The notes: generated by a model not told the origin, from the letters alone. 64,000 nucleotides of DNA from JALORV01 sp963766365 (GCA_963766365.1 CAVXZK010000016.1:1-64000); one strand, 5' to 3'; shown: positions 22,832 to 32,518, counted from the first letter of the stretch. Numbers and translations are program-made.

Positions 22832-24358
22832 ATGCCGAAGTCAATCGCGATGGGGGTGCTCGCGCTCGCCGGCGGCGCGGTGCACGCAATGGCCTTCGCG
22901 CCATGGAGCCTCCCCTGGCTGCAGGTCCTGGCGCTGGCGCTGCTGTTCGCGCTCGCGGCACGCTCGCGCAGCCCCGGGCAGGCCGCGCTGCTGGGACTGG
23001 CATTCGGCCTCGGCTGGTTCGGCGTCGGTGTGTCCTGGGTCTACATCAGCATGCATGTCTATGGCCAGATGCCGGCGGTCCTTGCGGCGCTGGCAACCGC
23101 GGCGTTCTGTGCCTTCCTGGCGACGTACCCGGCGCTGGCCCTGGCTGCCGCTCACTGGCTGGCTCCGGCGCCATTTGCGCGGCTAGCGCTGGCGCTGCCT
23201 GGTGCGTGGGCCCTTTCGGAGTGGCTGCGAGGCACGCTGCTGACCGGCTTTCCGTGGCTCGCCAGCGGTTACGCGCACACGGATGGCCCGCTGGCCGGCT
23301 TTGCGCCGGTCCTCGGTGTCTACGGGGTGACGCTGGCCGCGGCGTTGCTGGCCGGCGCACTGGCGCTGGTCACGCTGCCCTTCGCGCAACGCGGTGCGCG
23401 CGGCTACGTCTGGACCGCGGCAAGCCTCGTGCTGCTGCTGGGGGCCGGCATGGCGCTGGGTCCGCTGCGCTGGACGGAGCCCGCGGGCGCGCCGATCACC
23501 GTAAAGCTCGTGCAGGCCAACATCCCGCAGGACACGAAATTCACCGCAGCCGGCATGGCCCGCGCGTTCGAGGACCACTGGGCGCTGATGCAGGGTCCGC
23601 GGGCGGATCTGGTGGCGTTGCCGGAGTCGGTCTTTCCGGTGCCGCTCGAATTCGTGCCGGTCGAAGCGGTCGATACCTGGCGCGCCTACGCTCGCGAGCG
23701 CCGCAGCGGGTTCATTTTCGGCGTCTTCATCGAGGAACCGGGCAATGCGTACTTCAACAGTGCGGTGGGCTGGGCGCCGGACGCGACCGCCTGGCAGCGC
23801 TACAGCAAGCAGCACCTGGTGCCGTTCGGCGAGTTCATTCCGTGGGGCTTCCGCTGGTTTGTCGACCTGATGAAAATGCCGATCGGCGACCAGCAACGCG
23901 GCGGCCCCGATCAGTTGCCGATGGAACTGGCCGGGCAGCGCATCGCGGTCAACATCTGCTACGAAGACCTGTTCGGCCACGTGATCCGTCGCGCCTGGCG
24001 CGACCCGGAGCGGGCGCCGACGATCATGCTCAACATGTCGAACCTGGCATGGTTCCGCGACTCGATCGCGCTGCCGCAGCACCTGCAGATCTCGCGCATG
24101 CGCGCGCTGGAAACGCAGCATCCGATGCTGCGCGCCACCAACACCGGCGCCACGGCGATCATCGATGCGCGCGGTACCGTCGTGGCGCAGCTGCCGCTGC
24201 AGACCGCCGGAGCCCTGGACGGAACAGTGCAGGGCATGCGCGGAACCACCCCGTTCATACGACTGGGCAATGCGCCGGCCCTGCTGTTGGCACTGGTTTT
24301 CGCCATCGCAGCAGGGCTCCTCAGCCGGAGCAGAGGCAGGGACGGTGCGCCGAAATGA
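22832..24358 (+). CDS. lnt: Apolipoprotein N-acyltransferase
   Basis: This inner-membrane enzyme adds the third acyl chain to lipoproteins, which the lipoproteins in this window would need. Six or more hydrophobic segments fill residues 1-210, followed by a periplasmic nitrilase domain. The catalytic triad is visible as E in LPESVFPVP, K in KQHLVPFGEF and C in NICYEDLFG. A final transmembrane segment (ALLLALVFAIAAGLL) ends the protein at 508 residues. It follows corC by 36 bases, the conserved order. Confidence 0.95.
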   Translation: MPKSIAMGVLALAGGAVHAMAFAPWSLPWLQVLALALLFALAARSRSPGQAALLGLAFGLGWFGVGVSWVYISMHVYGQMPAVLAALATAAFCAFLATYPALALAAAHWLAPAPFARLALALPGAWALSEWLRGTLLTGFPWLASGYAHTDGPLAGFAPVLGVYGVTLAAALLAGALALVTLPFAQRGARGYVWTAASLVLLLGAGMALGPLRWTEPAGAPITVKLVQANIPQDTKFTAAGMARAFEDHWALMQGPRADLVALPESVFPVPLEFVPVEAVDTWRAYARERRSGFIFGVFIEEPGNAYFNSAVGWAPDATAWQRYSKQHLVPFGEFIPWGFRWFVDLMKMPIGDQQRGGPDQLPMELAGQRIAVNICYEDLFGHVIRRAWRDPERAPTIMLNMSNLAWFRDSIALPQHLQISRMRALETQHPMLRATNTGATAIIDARGTVVAQLPLQTAGALDGTVQGMRGTTPFIRLGNAPALLLALVFAIAAGLLSRSRGRDGAPK

Positions 24359-24547
24359 GAGCGCGAGTCGCTTACTTGCCATAGGATGACCGGCAGGTCG
24401 GCTGTCTTCGGTCCACTTGGCTTGTATCCGGCCTGGCTGCCCGCGAGGTGTCAGTCGGCGCGCACGGCTCCGGCGTACTCGACGTCAGCCGTCGGCGAGG
24501 CCGATGGCGTAGCGCCGGTGCCGGTGATCGCCACTAACCCAGTCCGT

Positions 24548-24553
24548 ACAATC
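24548..24553 (+). promoter_or_regulatory. Likely -10 box for glyQS
   Basis: TACAAT followed by CGGCGC lies 41 bases before glyQ, at the end of a 236-base gap after lnt. No good -35 is visible. The rest of the gap shows nothing I can name. Confidence 0.35.
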
Positions 24554-24594
24554 GGCGCTTCCTTCGATGCTCGCCAGGTCCGGCCGGACTGCCG

Positions 24595-25512
24595 ATGATC
24601 ACGTTTCAGGAAGCCATACTTCGACTGCAGACCTACTGGAACCAGCAGGGCTGCGCGCTGCTGCAACCGATTGACCTCGAGGTCGGCGCCGGCACTTCGC
24701 ATACCGCGACTTTCCTGCGCGCGATCGGGCCGGAACCCTGGCGCGCCGCCTACGTGCAGCCGTCGCGCCGTCCGAAGGACGCGCGTTACGGCGAGAACCC
24801 GAACCGGCTGCACCAGCACCACCAGTACCAGGTGGTGCTGAAGCCTTCGCCACTCGACATCCTCGACCTCTACGTCGGATCGCTGCACGCGCTCGGCATC
24901 GACACGAAGAAGAACGACATCCGCTTCGTCGAGGACAACTGGGAGAACCCGACGCTCGGCTGCTGGGGTCTGGGCTGGGAAGTGTGGATGAACGGCATGG
25001 AGATCACGCAGTTCACCTACTTCCAGCAGGTGGGCGGGCTGGAGTGCAAGCCGATCACCGGCGAGATCACGTACGGCCTCGAGCGGCTGACGATGTACCT
25101 GCAGAACGTCGACAATATCTTCGACCTCGTCTACACGCGCTGGAAGGACCGGGGTGTCGAGCGCGTACTGACCTACGGCGACGTGTTCCACCAGAACGAA
25201 GTGGAACAGAGCACCTACAACTTCGAGGCCAGCGACGCTGGCGTGCTCCTGGGCCAGTTCAGCCTGTTCGAGTCTGAAGCCAGGCGGCTGATGGACGTGC
25301 AGCTCGCGCTGCCCGCCTACGAGATGGTGCTGAAGTGCAGCCATACGTTCAACCTGCTCGACGCGCGCGGCGCCATCAGCGTGACCGAGCGGGCCGGCTA
25401 CATCGGGCGCATCCGCAACCTGGCGCGCGCCGTGGCACAGAGTTACTACGAATCGCGTGAACGGCTCGGCTTCCCGATGGTCGTGGATGTCCGGAAGCAG
25501 GAGGCGGCCTGA
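24595..25512 (+). CDS. glyQ: Glycine--tRNA ligase alpha subunit
   Basis: This is the catalytic subunit of the bacterial alpha2beta2 glycyl-tRNA synthetase. It begins MITFQEAILRLQTYWNQQGC and includes QPSRRPKDARYGENPNRL, LGCWGLGWEVWMNGMEITQF and TYGLERLTMYLQ, all diagnostic. The 305 residues are standard. The stop overlaps the glyS start in TGATG, so the subunits are coupled in translation. Confidence 0.97.
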   Translation: MITFQEAILRLQTYWNQQGCALLQPIDLEVGAGTSHTATFLRAIGPEPWRAAYVQPSRRPKDARYGENPNRLHQHHQYQVVLKPSPLDILDLYVGSLHALGIDTKKNDIRFVEDNWENPTLGCWGLGWEVWMNGMEITQFTYFQQVGGLECKPITGEITYGLERLTMYLQNVDNIFDLVYTRWKDRGVERVLTYGDVFHQNEVEQSTYNFEASDAGVLLGQFSLFESEARRLMDVQLALPAYEMVLKCSHTFNLLDARGAISVTERAGYIGRIRNLARAVAQSYYESRERLGFPMVVDVRKQEAA

Positions 25513-27644
25513 TGCCCAAGGCGTCATTGCTGGTCGAACTGCAGACCGAGGAGCTTCCGCCGAAGGCACTGAAGAGCCTTTCGGAAGCATTTGCGTCAGG
25601 CATCGAGGCGGGGCTTTACAGCCGCCAGTTCCTGTCGCCGGAAAGCCGCGTGACCGCTTATGGCGCACCGCGCCGGCTGGCCGTGCACATCACGCACGTA
25701 CTGGCGCGTTCGGCTGACCAGCCGTTCAAGCAGAAGCTGATGCCGCTGACGGTCGCGCGCGATGCTGCACGGAACTGGACGCAGGCCTTTCTGAAGAAAC
25801 TCGAAGGCATGGGGCGCGGACACCTTGCCCAGGTGCCGGTCGGCACGGCAGCCGGGCCGGACGCACTGGCCGTCGAGAACGATGGCAAGGTCGAGGCGGT
25901 GTTCCTGCACGGGGTCACCGCCGGACAGGGCCTGCACGTCGCCCTGCAGGCGGCGCTCGAAGAGACCGTCGCGGGACTGCCGATACCCAAGGTGATGAGC
26001 TACCAGCTCGCCGACGGCACCACAACCGTGCAGTTCGTGCGGCCGGCACACCGGCTGATCGCCATGCGCGGGCACGAGGTCGTGCCGGTGCATGTGCTGG
26101 GCCTGGCCTCCGGGACGCGCACGCTCGGGCATCGCTTCATGTGCAAGGGCGAGGTCGTGATCCGCTCGGCTGATTCCTACGTCGAGCAGATGGAATTCGA
26201 GGGCAGGGTGATCCCGTCCTTTGCCGCTCGGCGCAAGCAGATCGAGGACAAGCTGCAGCAAGCGGCGGCTTCACTGCATGCGACCGTGGTCGTGCCCGAC
26301 GAGCTGCTCGACGAGGTGACTGCGCTGGTCGAATGGCCGACGGTGTACGAGTCGGGGTTCGAGAAGGAATTCCTGGCTGTACCTCAGGAATGCCTGATCC
26401 TGACGATGCAGCAGAACCAGAAGTACTTTGCACTGCGCGACGGCCAGGGCGCACTGATGGATCGGTTCCTGCTGGTCTCCAATCTCGACACCCACCACCC
26501 GGAGTCGATCATTGCCGGCAACGCGCGAGTCGTCCGCGCGCGGCTGGCCGATGCCAAGTTCTTCTACGACCAGGACCGAAAGCAGACGCTGGAAAGCCGT
26601 GTCACCGGCCTGGCCAGCGTCGTCTATCACAACAAGCTCGGGTCGCAGCTCGCGCGGGTCGAGCGCATCACGGAAATCGCGGTCGGCATCGCGCGACAGC
26701 TCGACGAGGACATCACGCATGTCGAGCGCGCAGCGCGGCTGGCGAAAGCCGACCTGCGCACGCTGATGGTCGGCGAGTTCCCGGAGCTGCAGGGCATCAT
26801 GGGCGAGTACTACGCGCGCCATGACGGCGAGTCCGCCGACGTCTCGACCGCGATCCGCGAGCACTACCAGCCGCGCTTCGCCGGCGACGCACTGCCGACG
26901 ACACCGGCCGGTACCTGCGTCGCACTGGCCGACAAGCTTGAGACCGTGAGCGGCCTCTTCGGCATTGGCGAGAAGCCGACCGGCGAGCGTGACCCTTATG
27001 CGCTGCGGCGCCACGCGCTCGGCGTGTTGCGCATGCTGATGGAGGGCGCGCTGCCGCTCGATCTTGGCAAGCTGCTGGACCAGTCCTTCGCGGCCTTTCC
27101 GGCCGGCATGCTGAAGGACGTCTCCGGCGCACGAGCGGTACTGATCGCCTTCTTCAATGACCGCCTCGCCGGCCTGCTGCGCGAGAAAGGCTATGACGCG
27201 AACGAAGTCGATGCCGTGCTGGCCGAGGGTTCGCTGCGGATCGATCGAGTGCCCAGGCGCCTCGCCGCGGTGCGCTCCTTCATGGAACTGCCGGAGGCGG
27301 TGAGCCTGGCGGCCGCCAACAAACGTATCGGCAACATCCTCAAGAAGGCCGACGGTGTGCCGGACAGCTTCGACCGCGCGCTGCTCCTCGAGCCGGCCGA
27401 GCAGGCACTCGGCGCCGCGTTCGCGGAAGTGCAACCGGCGGCCGAGGAACTGTTTGCCAGGGGCGATTACACGGCAATGCTGCGTTCGCTGGCACCGCTC
27501 AAGCTGCCGGTCGACCGGTTTTTCGATGACGTGATGGTCAATGTCGACGATGTGCGGCTGCGTGCCAACCGGCTCGGCCTTCTGAAGGGCCTGCACGCCA
27601 CCATGAACCGCGTCGCCGACATCTCGAAGCTGACGGCGGGCTAG
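25512..27644 (+). CDS. glyS: Glycine--tRNA ligase beta subunit
   Basis: This is the tRNA-binding subunit of the heterotetrameric enzyme, 710 residues. It starts MPKASLLVELQTEELPPKAL and contains FLAVPQECLILTMQQNQKYF, an HD-like region (RAARLAKADLRTLMVGEFPELQGIMG), ERDPYALRRHALGVLRML, and a C-terminal anticodon-binding domain ending RLGLLKGLHATMNRVADISK. Frame and length are normal. Confidence 0.97.
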   Translation: MPKASLLVELQTEELPPKALKSLSEAFASGIEAGLYSRQFLSPESRVTAYGAPRRLAVHITHVLARSADQPFKQKLMPLTVARDAARNWTQAFLKKLEGMGRGHLAQVPVGTAAGPDALAVENDGKVEAVFLHGVTAGQGLHVALQAALEETVAGLPIPKVMSYQLADGTTTVQFVRPAHRLIAMRGHEVVPVHVLGLASGTRTLGHRFMCKGEVVIRSADSYVEQMEFEGRVIPSFAARRKQIEDKLQQAAASLHATVVVPDELLDEVTALVEWPTVYESGFEKEFLAVPQECLILTMQQNQKYFALRDGQGALMDRFLLVSNLDTHHPESIIAGNARVVRARLADAKFFYDQDRKQTLESRVTGLASVVYHNKLGSQLARVERITEIAVGIARQLDEDITHVERAARLAKADLRTLMVGEFPELQGIMGEYYARHDGESADVSTAIREHYQPRFAGDALPTTPAGTCVALADKLETVSGLFGIGEKPTGERDPYALRRHALGVLRMLMEGALPLDLGKLLDQSFAAFPAGMLKDVSGARAVLIAFFNDRLAGLLREKGYDANEVDAVLAEGSLRIDRVPRRLAAVRSFMELPEAVSLAAANKRIGNILKKADGVPDSFDRALLLEPAEQALGAAFAEVQPAAEELFARGDYTAMLRSLAPLKLPVDRFFDDVMVNVDDVRLRANRLGLLKGLHATMNRVADISKLTAG

Positions 27645-27656
27645 GTCCACGGCCCG

Positions 27657-28442
27657 ATGCTGGTTCTTCGCTCGGCCCTCTACCTGCTGTTCCTGATCGC
27701 CGTCGTCATCCCGTGGGCGTTCGTCGTGATGTCGGGGTGGCTGTTCCCGGTGCACACGCGCTATTACCTTTGCACCCGTTACACGAAGATGGCGATCTGG
27801 GGCGCGCGGGTCATCTGCGGCATCGGGTGGAAGGTCGAAGGCTGGGACAACTTGCCTGACGGCCCGGCGATCCTGCTGCCGAAGCACCAGTCATCGTGGG
27901 AGACGCTGTGGCTGCCCTCCGTGATGCCGCGCGACCTGACGTTCGTCTACAAGCGCGAACTCAACTGGCTGCCGTTCTTCGGCTGGGGACTGGCGTCGGC
28001 CCAGATGATCAGCATCGATCGGCGCAAGGGGCAGAACGCGTTCGAGCAGGTGGTGGAGCAGGGTATCGATCGCCTTGGACGAGGCTGGTGGATCGTGATC
28101 TTTCCCGAGGGAACGCGGACGCGTCCCGGCTCCACCAAGCGCTACAAGACCGGGGGCGCACGGCTTGCGGTTCGCACCGGTGCGCTCGCGGTCCCGATCG
28201 CCGTGAACTCGGGTGAACTCTGGCCGCGCAACGCGTTCGTCAGGCGTCCTGGAGTCATCACGGTATCGATCGGGCCGCCGATTGATCCCAGCGGCAAGAC
28301 CCCCGACCAGGTCGGTGCCGCCATAGAATCCTGGATCGAAACCGAAATGCGTCGCCTCGCACCGCATCGATACAGCGGTCCCTACGTGCCGGCGGGTCCC
28401 GCGGCGGCGCGCGCCCGCAGCGCGCATCCCGGGCCGGCGTGA
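27657..28442 (+). CDS. plsC: 1-acyl-sn-glycerol-3-phosphate acyltransferase
   Basis: This membrane-bound enzyme makes phosphatidic acid from lysophosphatidic acid. An N-terminal hydrophobic segment (LLFLIAVVIPWAFVVMSGW) is followed by the catalytic motif, here KHQSSWET (HxxxxE rather than HxxxxD), and by FPEGTRTRPG, the phosphate-binding block. The Glu variant is frequent in betaproteobacterial PlsC. In many relatives gmhB lies between glyS and plsC; it is absent here, with only 12 bases between the two. The stop overlaps the next GTG start in GTGA. Confidence 0.9.
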   Translation: MLVLRSALYLLFLIAVVIPWAFVVMSGWLFPVHTRYYLCTRYTKMAIWGARVICGIGWKVEGWDNLPDGPAILLPKHQSSWETLWLPSVMPRDLTFVYKRELNWLPFFGWGLASAQMISIDRRKGQNAFEQVVEQGIDRLGRGWWIVIFPEGTRTRPGSTKRYKTGGARLAVRTGALAVPIAVNSGELWPRNAFVRRPGVITVSIGPPIDPSGKTPDQVGAAIESWIETEMRRLAPHRYSGPYVPAGPAAARARSAHPGPA

Positions 28443-29245
28443 AGAAACTCAAGGCTGTCCCACCCGAGCAGTTGTCGCTGCTGCTGGACATCGCGGAGGC
28501 CGTGCCGGAACCGGCGACGGCCAGCCCGGACTCGCGTGCCCGTCATATCCGCCTCGACCACGGCGTGATGCCGTATCGGCTGCGGCGGGCGCGCCGCCGC
28601 TCGATCGGATTCCAGATCGACGACCAGGGCCTGACGGTCAGCGCGCCACGCTGGGTGCCGCTGCGCGAAATCGAGTCGGCCATCGTCGAGAAGCGCCGCT
28701 GGATCGTGAAGAAGCAGAAGGAGTGGCATGACTGGCGCGCAAAGCGCCGGCTGCCCGTGGTCCGTTTCGTCGACGGCGCGGCTCTGCCGTACCTGGGTGG
28801 GCACCTGACGCTGCGCCTCGGCGCCGACTGCCAGGCGACCGCCTGCGTGGACTCCGAATTGCACGTGGCCTTGCCTCGGGAGGCCAACGAACTCCAGGTG
28901 CGGGACGTCGTGCAGGCCTGGCTGCAGTCCGAGGCGCGACGCGTGTTTCCCGAGCGGATCGCGCGCTTCGGCGGGCGCATCAGCGCGCGATACGCGGGCT
29001 GGGCGCTGTCTTCAGCGCGCTCGCAGTGGGGCTCGTGCACGCACGACGGGCGCGTTCGCCTCAGCTGGCGGCTGATTCACTTCTCGCTGCCGGTGATCGA
29101 CTATGTCGTGGCGCATGAACTCGCGCACCTCGATCAGATGAACCATAGCGCCCGCTTCTGGCAGGCGGTGGCGCAGCTGCTGCCGGGCTTCGAGCCGGCG
29201 CGCGACGAGATTCGCGGCGTCGACATGTCGGCGTTGCCGCTCTAA
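28439..29245 (+). CDS. YgjP-type zinc metallopeptidase (M48-like, DUF45)
   Basis: This 268-residue protein has the WLM/DUF45 arrangement. An N-terminal basic region (RRARRRSIGFQIDDQGLTVSAP) leads into KRRWIVKKQKEW and then RSQWGSCTHDGRVRLSWRL. The zinc site is HELAHLDQMNHSARFW, where HExxH and a downstream H form the ligands. No signal peptide or membrane segment is seen, so it is cytoplasmic. The GTG overlaps the plsC stop by four bases. Position between plsC and gloA is conserved in relatives; the substrate is unknown. Confidence 0.88.
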   Translation: MKKLKAVPPEQLSLLLDIAEAVPEPATASPDSRARHIRLDHGVMPYRLRRARRRSIGFQIDDQGLTVSAPRWVPLREIESAIVEKRRWIVKKQKEWHDWRAKRRLPVVRFVDGAALPYLGGHLTLRLGADCQATACVDSELHVALPREANELQVRDVVQAWLQSEARRVFPERIARFGGRISARYAGWALSSARSQWGSCTHDGRVRLSWRLIHFSLPVIDYVVAHELAHLDQMNHSARFWQAVAQLLPGFEPARDEIRGVDMSALPL

Positions 29246-29257
29246 CGGAGGAAAGAG

Positions 29258-29650
29258 ATGAGGATCCTGCACACCATGCTGCGAGTCGGCGACTTGCAGC
29301 GGTCGGTCGACTTCTACACCAACGTCCTTGGGATGAAACTGCTGCGGACCACGGACCGTCCCGACCAGAAGTACACCCTGGCGTTCGTCGGCTACGGCGA
29401 TGAGCGCGAGCACGCGGTGCTGGAACTCACTTACAACCACGGCGTCGACCGCTACGACCTCGGCAGCGCCTACGGACACATCGCGATCGCGGTCTCCGAC
29501 GCGGCCGCGGCCTGCGAGCGCATTCGCGCTTCGGGTGGCAACGTGACCCGCGAGGCGGGTCCGGTGAAGGGCGGCACGACGGTCATCGCTTTCGTCACGG
29601 ATCCGGACGGCTACAAGATTGAACTGATTCAGACGGCCCGCAGCACCTGA
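29258..29650 (+). CDS. gloA: Lactoylglutathione lyase (glyoxalase I)
   Basis: This enzyme isomerises the hemithioacetal of methylglyoxal and glutathione. The metal ligands of the dimeric enzyme are all present: H5 (MRILHTML), E in AVLELTYNHG, H in YGHIAIAV and E in YKIELIQ. Length is 130 residues, as expected. A strong GGAGG lies seven bases before the ATG. Confidence 0.95.
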   Translation: MRILHTMLRVGDLQRSVDFYTNVLGMKLLRTTDRPDQKYTLAFVGYGDEREHAVLELTYNHGVDRYDLGSAYGHIAIAVSDAAAACERIRASGGNVTREAGPVKGGTTVIAFVTDPDGYKIELIQTARST

Positions 29651-29663
29651 ACGGCCGTCGCGC

Positions 29664-30797
29664 ATGCAACGCGTACCGGGCCATCGTTTCGCGAACATCG
29701 ACGCGCTGCGCGGTGTGGCGGCGGCGGTGGTGGTCTGGCTGCACGGGTCGGAAATATTCGTGCGCCTCCCGGAATTGGCGGGACGTGGCGTGTGGCTGCA
29801 CGACGTTGCCGAGTCGCTGAATCTCGGCCGCGTCGGTGTCGTCGCGTTCTTCCTGATCAGCGGATATGTTATTCCGCACAGCCTCCGGGGCAATGTCGGG
29901 CACGCCCTGCGGCAGTTCGCGATCCGCCGCTTCTTTCGGCTCTTTCCCGCGTTCTGGTTGTCGATACCGCTCGCCTATCTTGCTGTCTGGCTGCTATGGC
30001 AACGCCCGTTCGACGTGGGCGACGTACTGGCCAACATCACTATGGTGCCGGCCGTGTTCGGGCGCGAAGCGGCGCTGGGTCTGTACTGGACGCTCGAGAC
30101 CGAGCTCGTGTTCTATGGTCTTGTGACCCTGCTCTTTGTGGCGGGTGCGCTGCGGCGTCCGACCGCTCTCATCGTGTTGGTGGCGCTGTTCCTGGCGCTC
30201 TTCGTGCTGCAGGGGCGGTTTCCGTGGTTGCCTAAACCTCAGGTCTCGCAGTGGGCTGAAATGCCCTTCAACCTCGCCGTGATGTTCGCGGGAACGCTGT
30301 GTCGGATCGCGATGGACGACGCGCGCCGAACCGGTGTCGCGGAGTCTCATCGCCGGTGGGCGGATCTGCTGGCCATCGGCGCCATAGTGGCGGTCTGCGC
30401 GATGGCTGCAGCGCATGTCGTCCTGGGCAAGACCGTCCAAACGCAGAACTTCGGCGTCGCTTACCTCATCGGTGTGGCGCTCTTCGTGGCCACGCTGCTC
30501 TTCTGGAAGCGACCACCGGAGATGATTGTGTGGATGGGCTCGATCAGTTACTCGCTGTACCTGCTGCATCCGATCGTGCTTTATCCCCTGGCCTGGGTGC
30601 TGACATTCGTCGTCTCATGGCCTGCGCCGCTTGGCCTCGGCACGCTGCTGCTGGTGCTTGGGGCGGGCTCGCTGGCACTTGCCGCGCTTTCGTACCGCTG
30701 GTTCGAGCTGCCCGCCATCAACTACGCGCGTCGCCTGACGACGGGTCCGGCGGAGAAGGCAGCTGCCTGGACAGTGCAACAAAATGGTCGACCGTGA
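29664..30797 (+). CDS. Acyltransferase 3 family membrane protein
   Basis: This polytopic protein of 377 residues has about ten transmembrane segments. The N-terminal motif is FANIDALRGVAAAVVVWLHGSE, with the R and H typical of the OafA/NodX group that O-acetylates surface sugars. Further blocks are FFLISGYVIPHSL, FAIRRFFRLFPAFWLSIPLAY and GSISYSLYLLHPIVL. The gene starts 13 bases after gloA. Its last 80 bases overlap the convergent rsmA gene, so either gene's end is unusually constrained. The acceptor is probably a cell-surface glycan, by family; this is inference. Confidence 0.88.
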   Translation: MQRVPGHRFANIDALRGVAAAVVVWLHGSEIFVRLPELAGRGVWLHDVAESLNLGRVGVVAFFLISGYVIPHSLRGNVGHALRQFAIRRFFRLFPAFWLSIPLAYLAVWLLWQRPFDVGDVLANITMVPAVFGREAALGLYWTLETELVFYGLVTLLFVAGALRRPTALIVLVALFLALFVLQGRFPWLPKPQVSQWAEMPFNLAVMFAGTLCRIAMDDARRTGVAESHRRWADLLAIGAIVAVCAMAAAHVVLGKTVQTQNFGVAYLIGVALFVATLLFWKRPPEMIVWMGSISYSLYLLHPIVLYPLAWVLTFVVSWPAPLGLGTLLLVLGAGSLALAALSYRWFELPAINYARRLTTGPAEKAAAWTVQQNGRP

Positions 30798-31539
30798 GCG
30801 TCTCTGCGCGCGCCTTCGGATCGACACCGACGGCGGCGATCGCGTCCGCGGTCATCAGGGTGCCCAGTGCATTGCGCAGCGTCTTGCGCCGCTGCCCGAA
30901 CGCGGCGGCAACGACCCGGCCGAACGCGGTGCGATCGACGTTCGGCAGTTGATCTGCGGGCAGCGGCTGCATGCGCACGATGCTTGAAGTCACCTGCGGC
31001 GCGGGCCGGAACGCGCCGCGCGGCACATCGAAGAGCCGCGTCATGCGGTAACGGAACTGCAGCATCACGGAGAGCCGTCCGTAAGTCCGGCTGCCGGGGG
31101 GTGCCACCATGCGTTCGACGACTTCCTTCTGCAGCATGAAGTACTGGTCGATGACGCGATCGGCGATCGGCATCAGTGCGAACAGCAGAGGCGACGAGAT
31201 GTTGTAGGGCAGGTTGCCGACAATGCGCAGCGGACCGGGCAGCGTCGACCAGTCGAAGTCGAGTGCATCGCCCTCAATCAGCTGCAACTGCGCCGATGCG
31301 AACTGCGTGCGCAGCCCGGCCGCGAGATCGCGGTCGATCTCGATCGCCGTGATGTGACCGGCGCGCGCGATCAGCGCGCGCGTCAGTGCGGCCTGCCCCG
31401 GCCCGATCTCGACGATGGCCTGGCCGGGCTGCGGATCGATCGCATCGACGATGCGATCGATGAAGTGCGGGTCGTGCAGGAAGTTCTGGCCGAAGCGCTT
31501 GCGCGCACGGTGCTGCGGCCGATCGCCTGGCAGAGTCAT
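30718..31539 (-). CDS. rsmA: 16S rRNA (adenine1518/1519-N6) dimethyltransferase
   Basis: This KsgA enzyme dimethylates two adenines in helix 45 of 16S rRNA. It begins with HRARKRFGQNFLHDPHFID, has the SAM motif VEIGPGQAALTRAL and the catalytic NLPYNISSPLLF. The 273-residue length is normal. It is the last gene of lptD-surA-pdxA-rsmA on this strand. The C-terminal 26 codons overlap the convergent acyltransferase gene. Confidence 0.96.
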   Translation of the reverse strand: MTLPGDRPQHRARKRFGQNFLHDPHFIDRIVDAIDPQPGQAIVEIGPGQAALTRALIARAGHITAIEIDRDLAAGLRTQFASAQLQLIEGDALDFDWSTLPGPLRIVGNLPYNISSPLLFALMPIADRVIDQYFMLQKEVVERMVAPPGSRTYGRLSVMLQFRYRMTRLFDVPRGAFRPAPQVTSSIVRMQPLPADQLPNVDRTAFGRVVAAAFGQRRKTLRNALGTLMTADAIAAVGVDPKARAETLTVDHFVALSRQLPSPPDPSSGDARS

Positions 31540-31564
31540 CGACGCGCAGCCGGGGTGCGCGCGA

Positions 31565-32518
31565 TCATCCGCGCGGCGCAGTTGTCAGCTCAACAGCCAT
31601 CTCGAGCGCGGCGCGGAGGCTGCCCGCGCTGGCGGTTCCGGTGCCGGCGAGATCGAGCGCCGTGCCGTGATCCACCGACGTGCGCACGAACGGCAGCCCA
31701 AGCGTCACGTTGACGCCGTGGCCAAAGGTCGCGTACTTCAGCACCGGCAAGCCCTGGTCGTGGAACATCGCGAGGACTGCGTCATAGCGTCGCACGACGT
31801 CGGGCACGAACAGCGTGTCCGCAGGGAACGGGCCGGCCGCGTCGATCCCCGAGCTTCGCGCGTGTTCGATCGCCGGCGTGATGACGTCGATCTCCTCGCG
31901 CCCGAGGTGCCCGGCCTCGCCGGCGTGCGGGTTCAGTCCCGTCACCGCAATACGCGGCTGCTTCATCCCGAAGCGGAGCCGCAGATCGTGGTCGAGGATG
32001 CGCAGCGTGTCGGCCAGCGATTCCCGGGTGAGTGCCGCGCTGACTCGGGCGACCGGCAGGTGCGTGGTCGCGAGTGCGACCCGCAGTGGACCGTGCGGCG
32101 TGGTGCCGGCCAGCATCATCACGACCCGCGCCGTCGCGGTGCGCTCGGCCAGGTATTCCGTGTGTCCGGAAAAGGCGATGCCGGCGTCGTTGATGATGCT
32201 CTTCTGCACTGGCGCCGTGACGATCGCATCGAAGCGGCCAGCACGACAGCCGTCGATCGCGACGTCGAGCGTCTTCAGCACGTAGCTCGCGTTGCGGATA
32301 TCGAGCTTGCCTATGCGAGCGGGTGCAGCCAATGCCACGTGCTCGATGCGAATTGAGTCGGGCAACTGCCGCTGCGTAGCGGCGCCGCGCTCGGCAAGGA
32401 GCGTCGAATCGCCGATCAGCGTGATGTCGGCGGGCAGTGGGTGCGCAAGCGCGGCGAGCGCAATCTCCGGACCGATTCCAGCCGGCTCCCCCGTCGTGAG
32501 CGCGAGTCGCGGACGCAT
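31565..32518 (-). CDS. pdxA: 4-hydroxythreonine-4-phosphate dehydrogenase
   Basis: This enzyme acts in the DXP-dependent pathway to pyridoxal phosphate. It begins RLALTTGEPAGIGPEIALAA and contains APVQKSIINDAGIAFSGHTE, VTGLNPHAGEAGHLGREE and MFHDQGLPVLKY with the zinc-binding histidines. The length of 317 residues is slightly short but complete. The pairing with surA and rsmA is conserved across proteobacteria. Confidence 0.95.
   Translation of the reverse strand: MRPRLALTTGEPAGIGPEIALAALAHPLPADITLIGDSTLLAERGAATQRQLPDSIRIEHVALAAPARIGKLDIRNASYVLKTLDVAIDGCRAGRFDAIVTAPVQKSIINDAGIAFSGHTEYLAERTATARVVMMLAGTTPHGPLRVALATTHLPVARVSAALTRESLADTLRILDHDLRLRFGMKQPRIAVTGLNPHAGEAGHLGREEIDVITPAIEHARSSGIDAAGPFPADTLFVPDVVRRYDAVLAMFHDQGLPVLKYATFGHGVNVTLGLPFVRTSVDHGTALDLAGTGTASAGSLRAALEMAVELTTAPRG

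Noticed and set aside
26271..27887. A 538-codon open frame opposite glyS
   Set aside because: glyS is complete and recognised; the antisense product has no recognisable domain.
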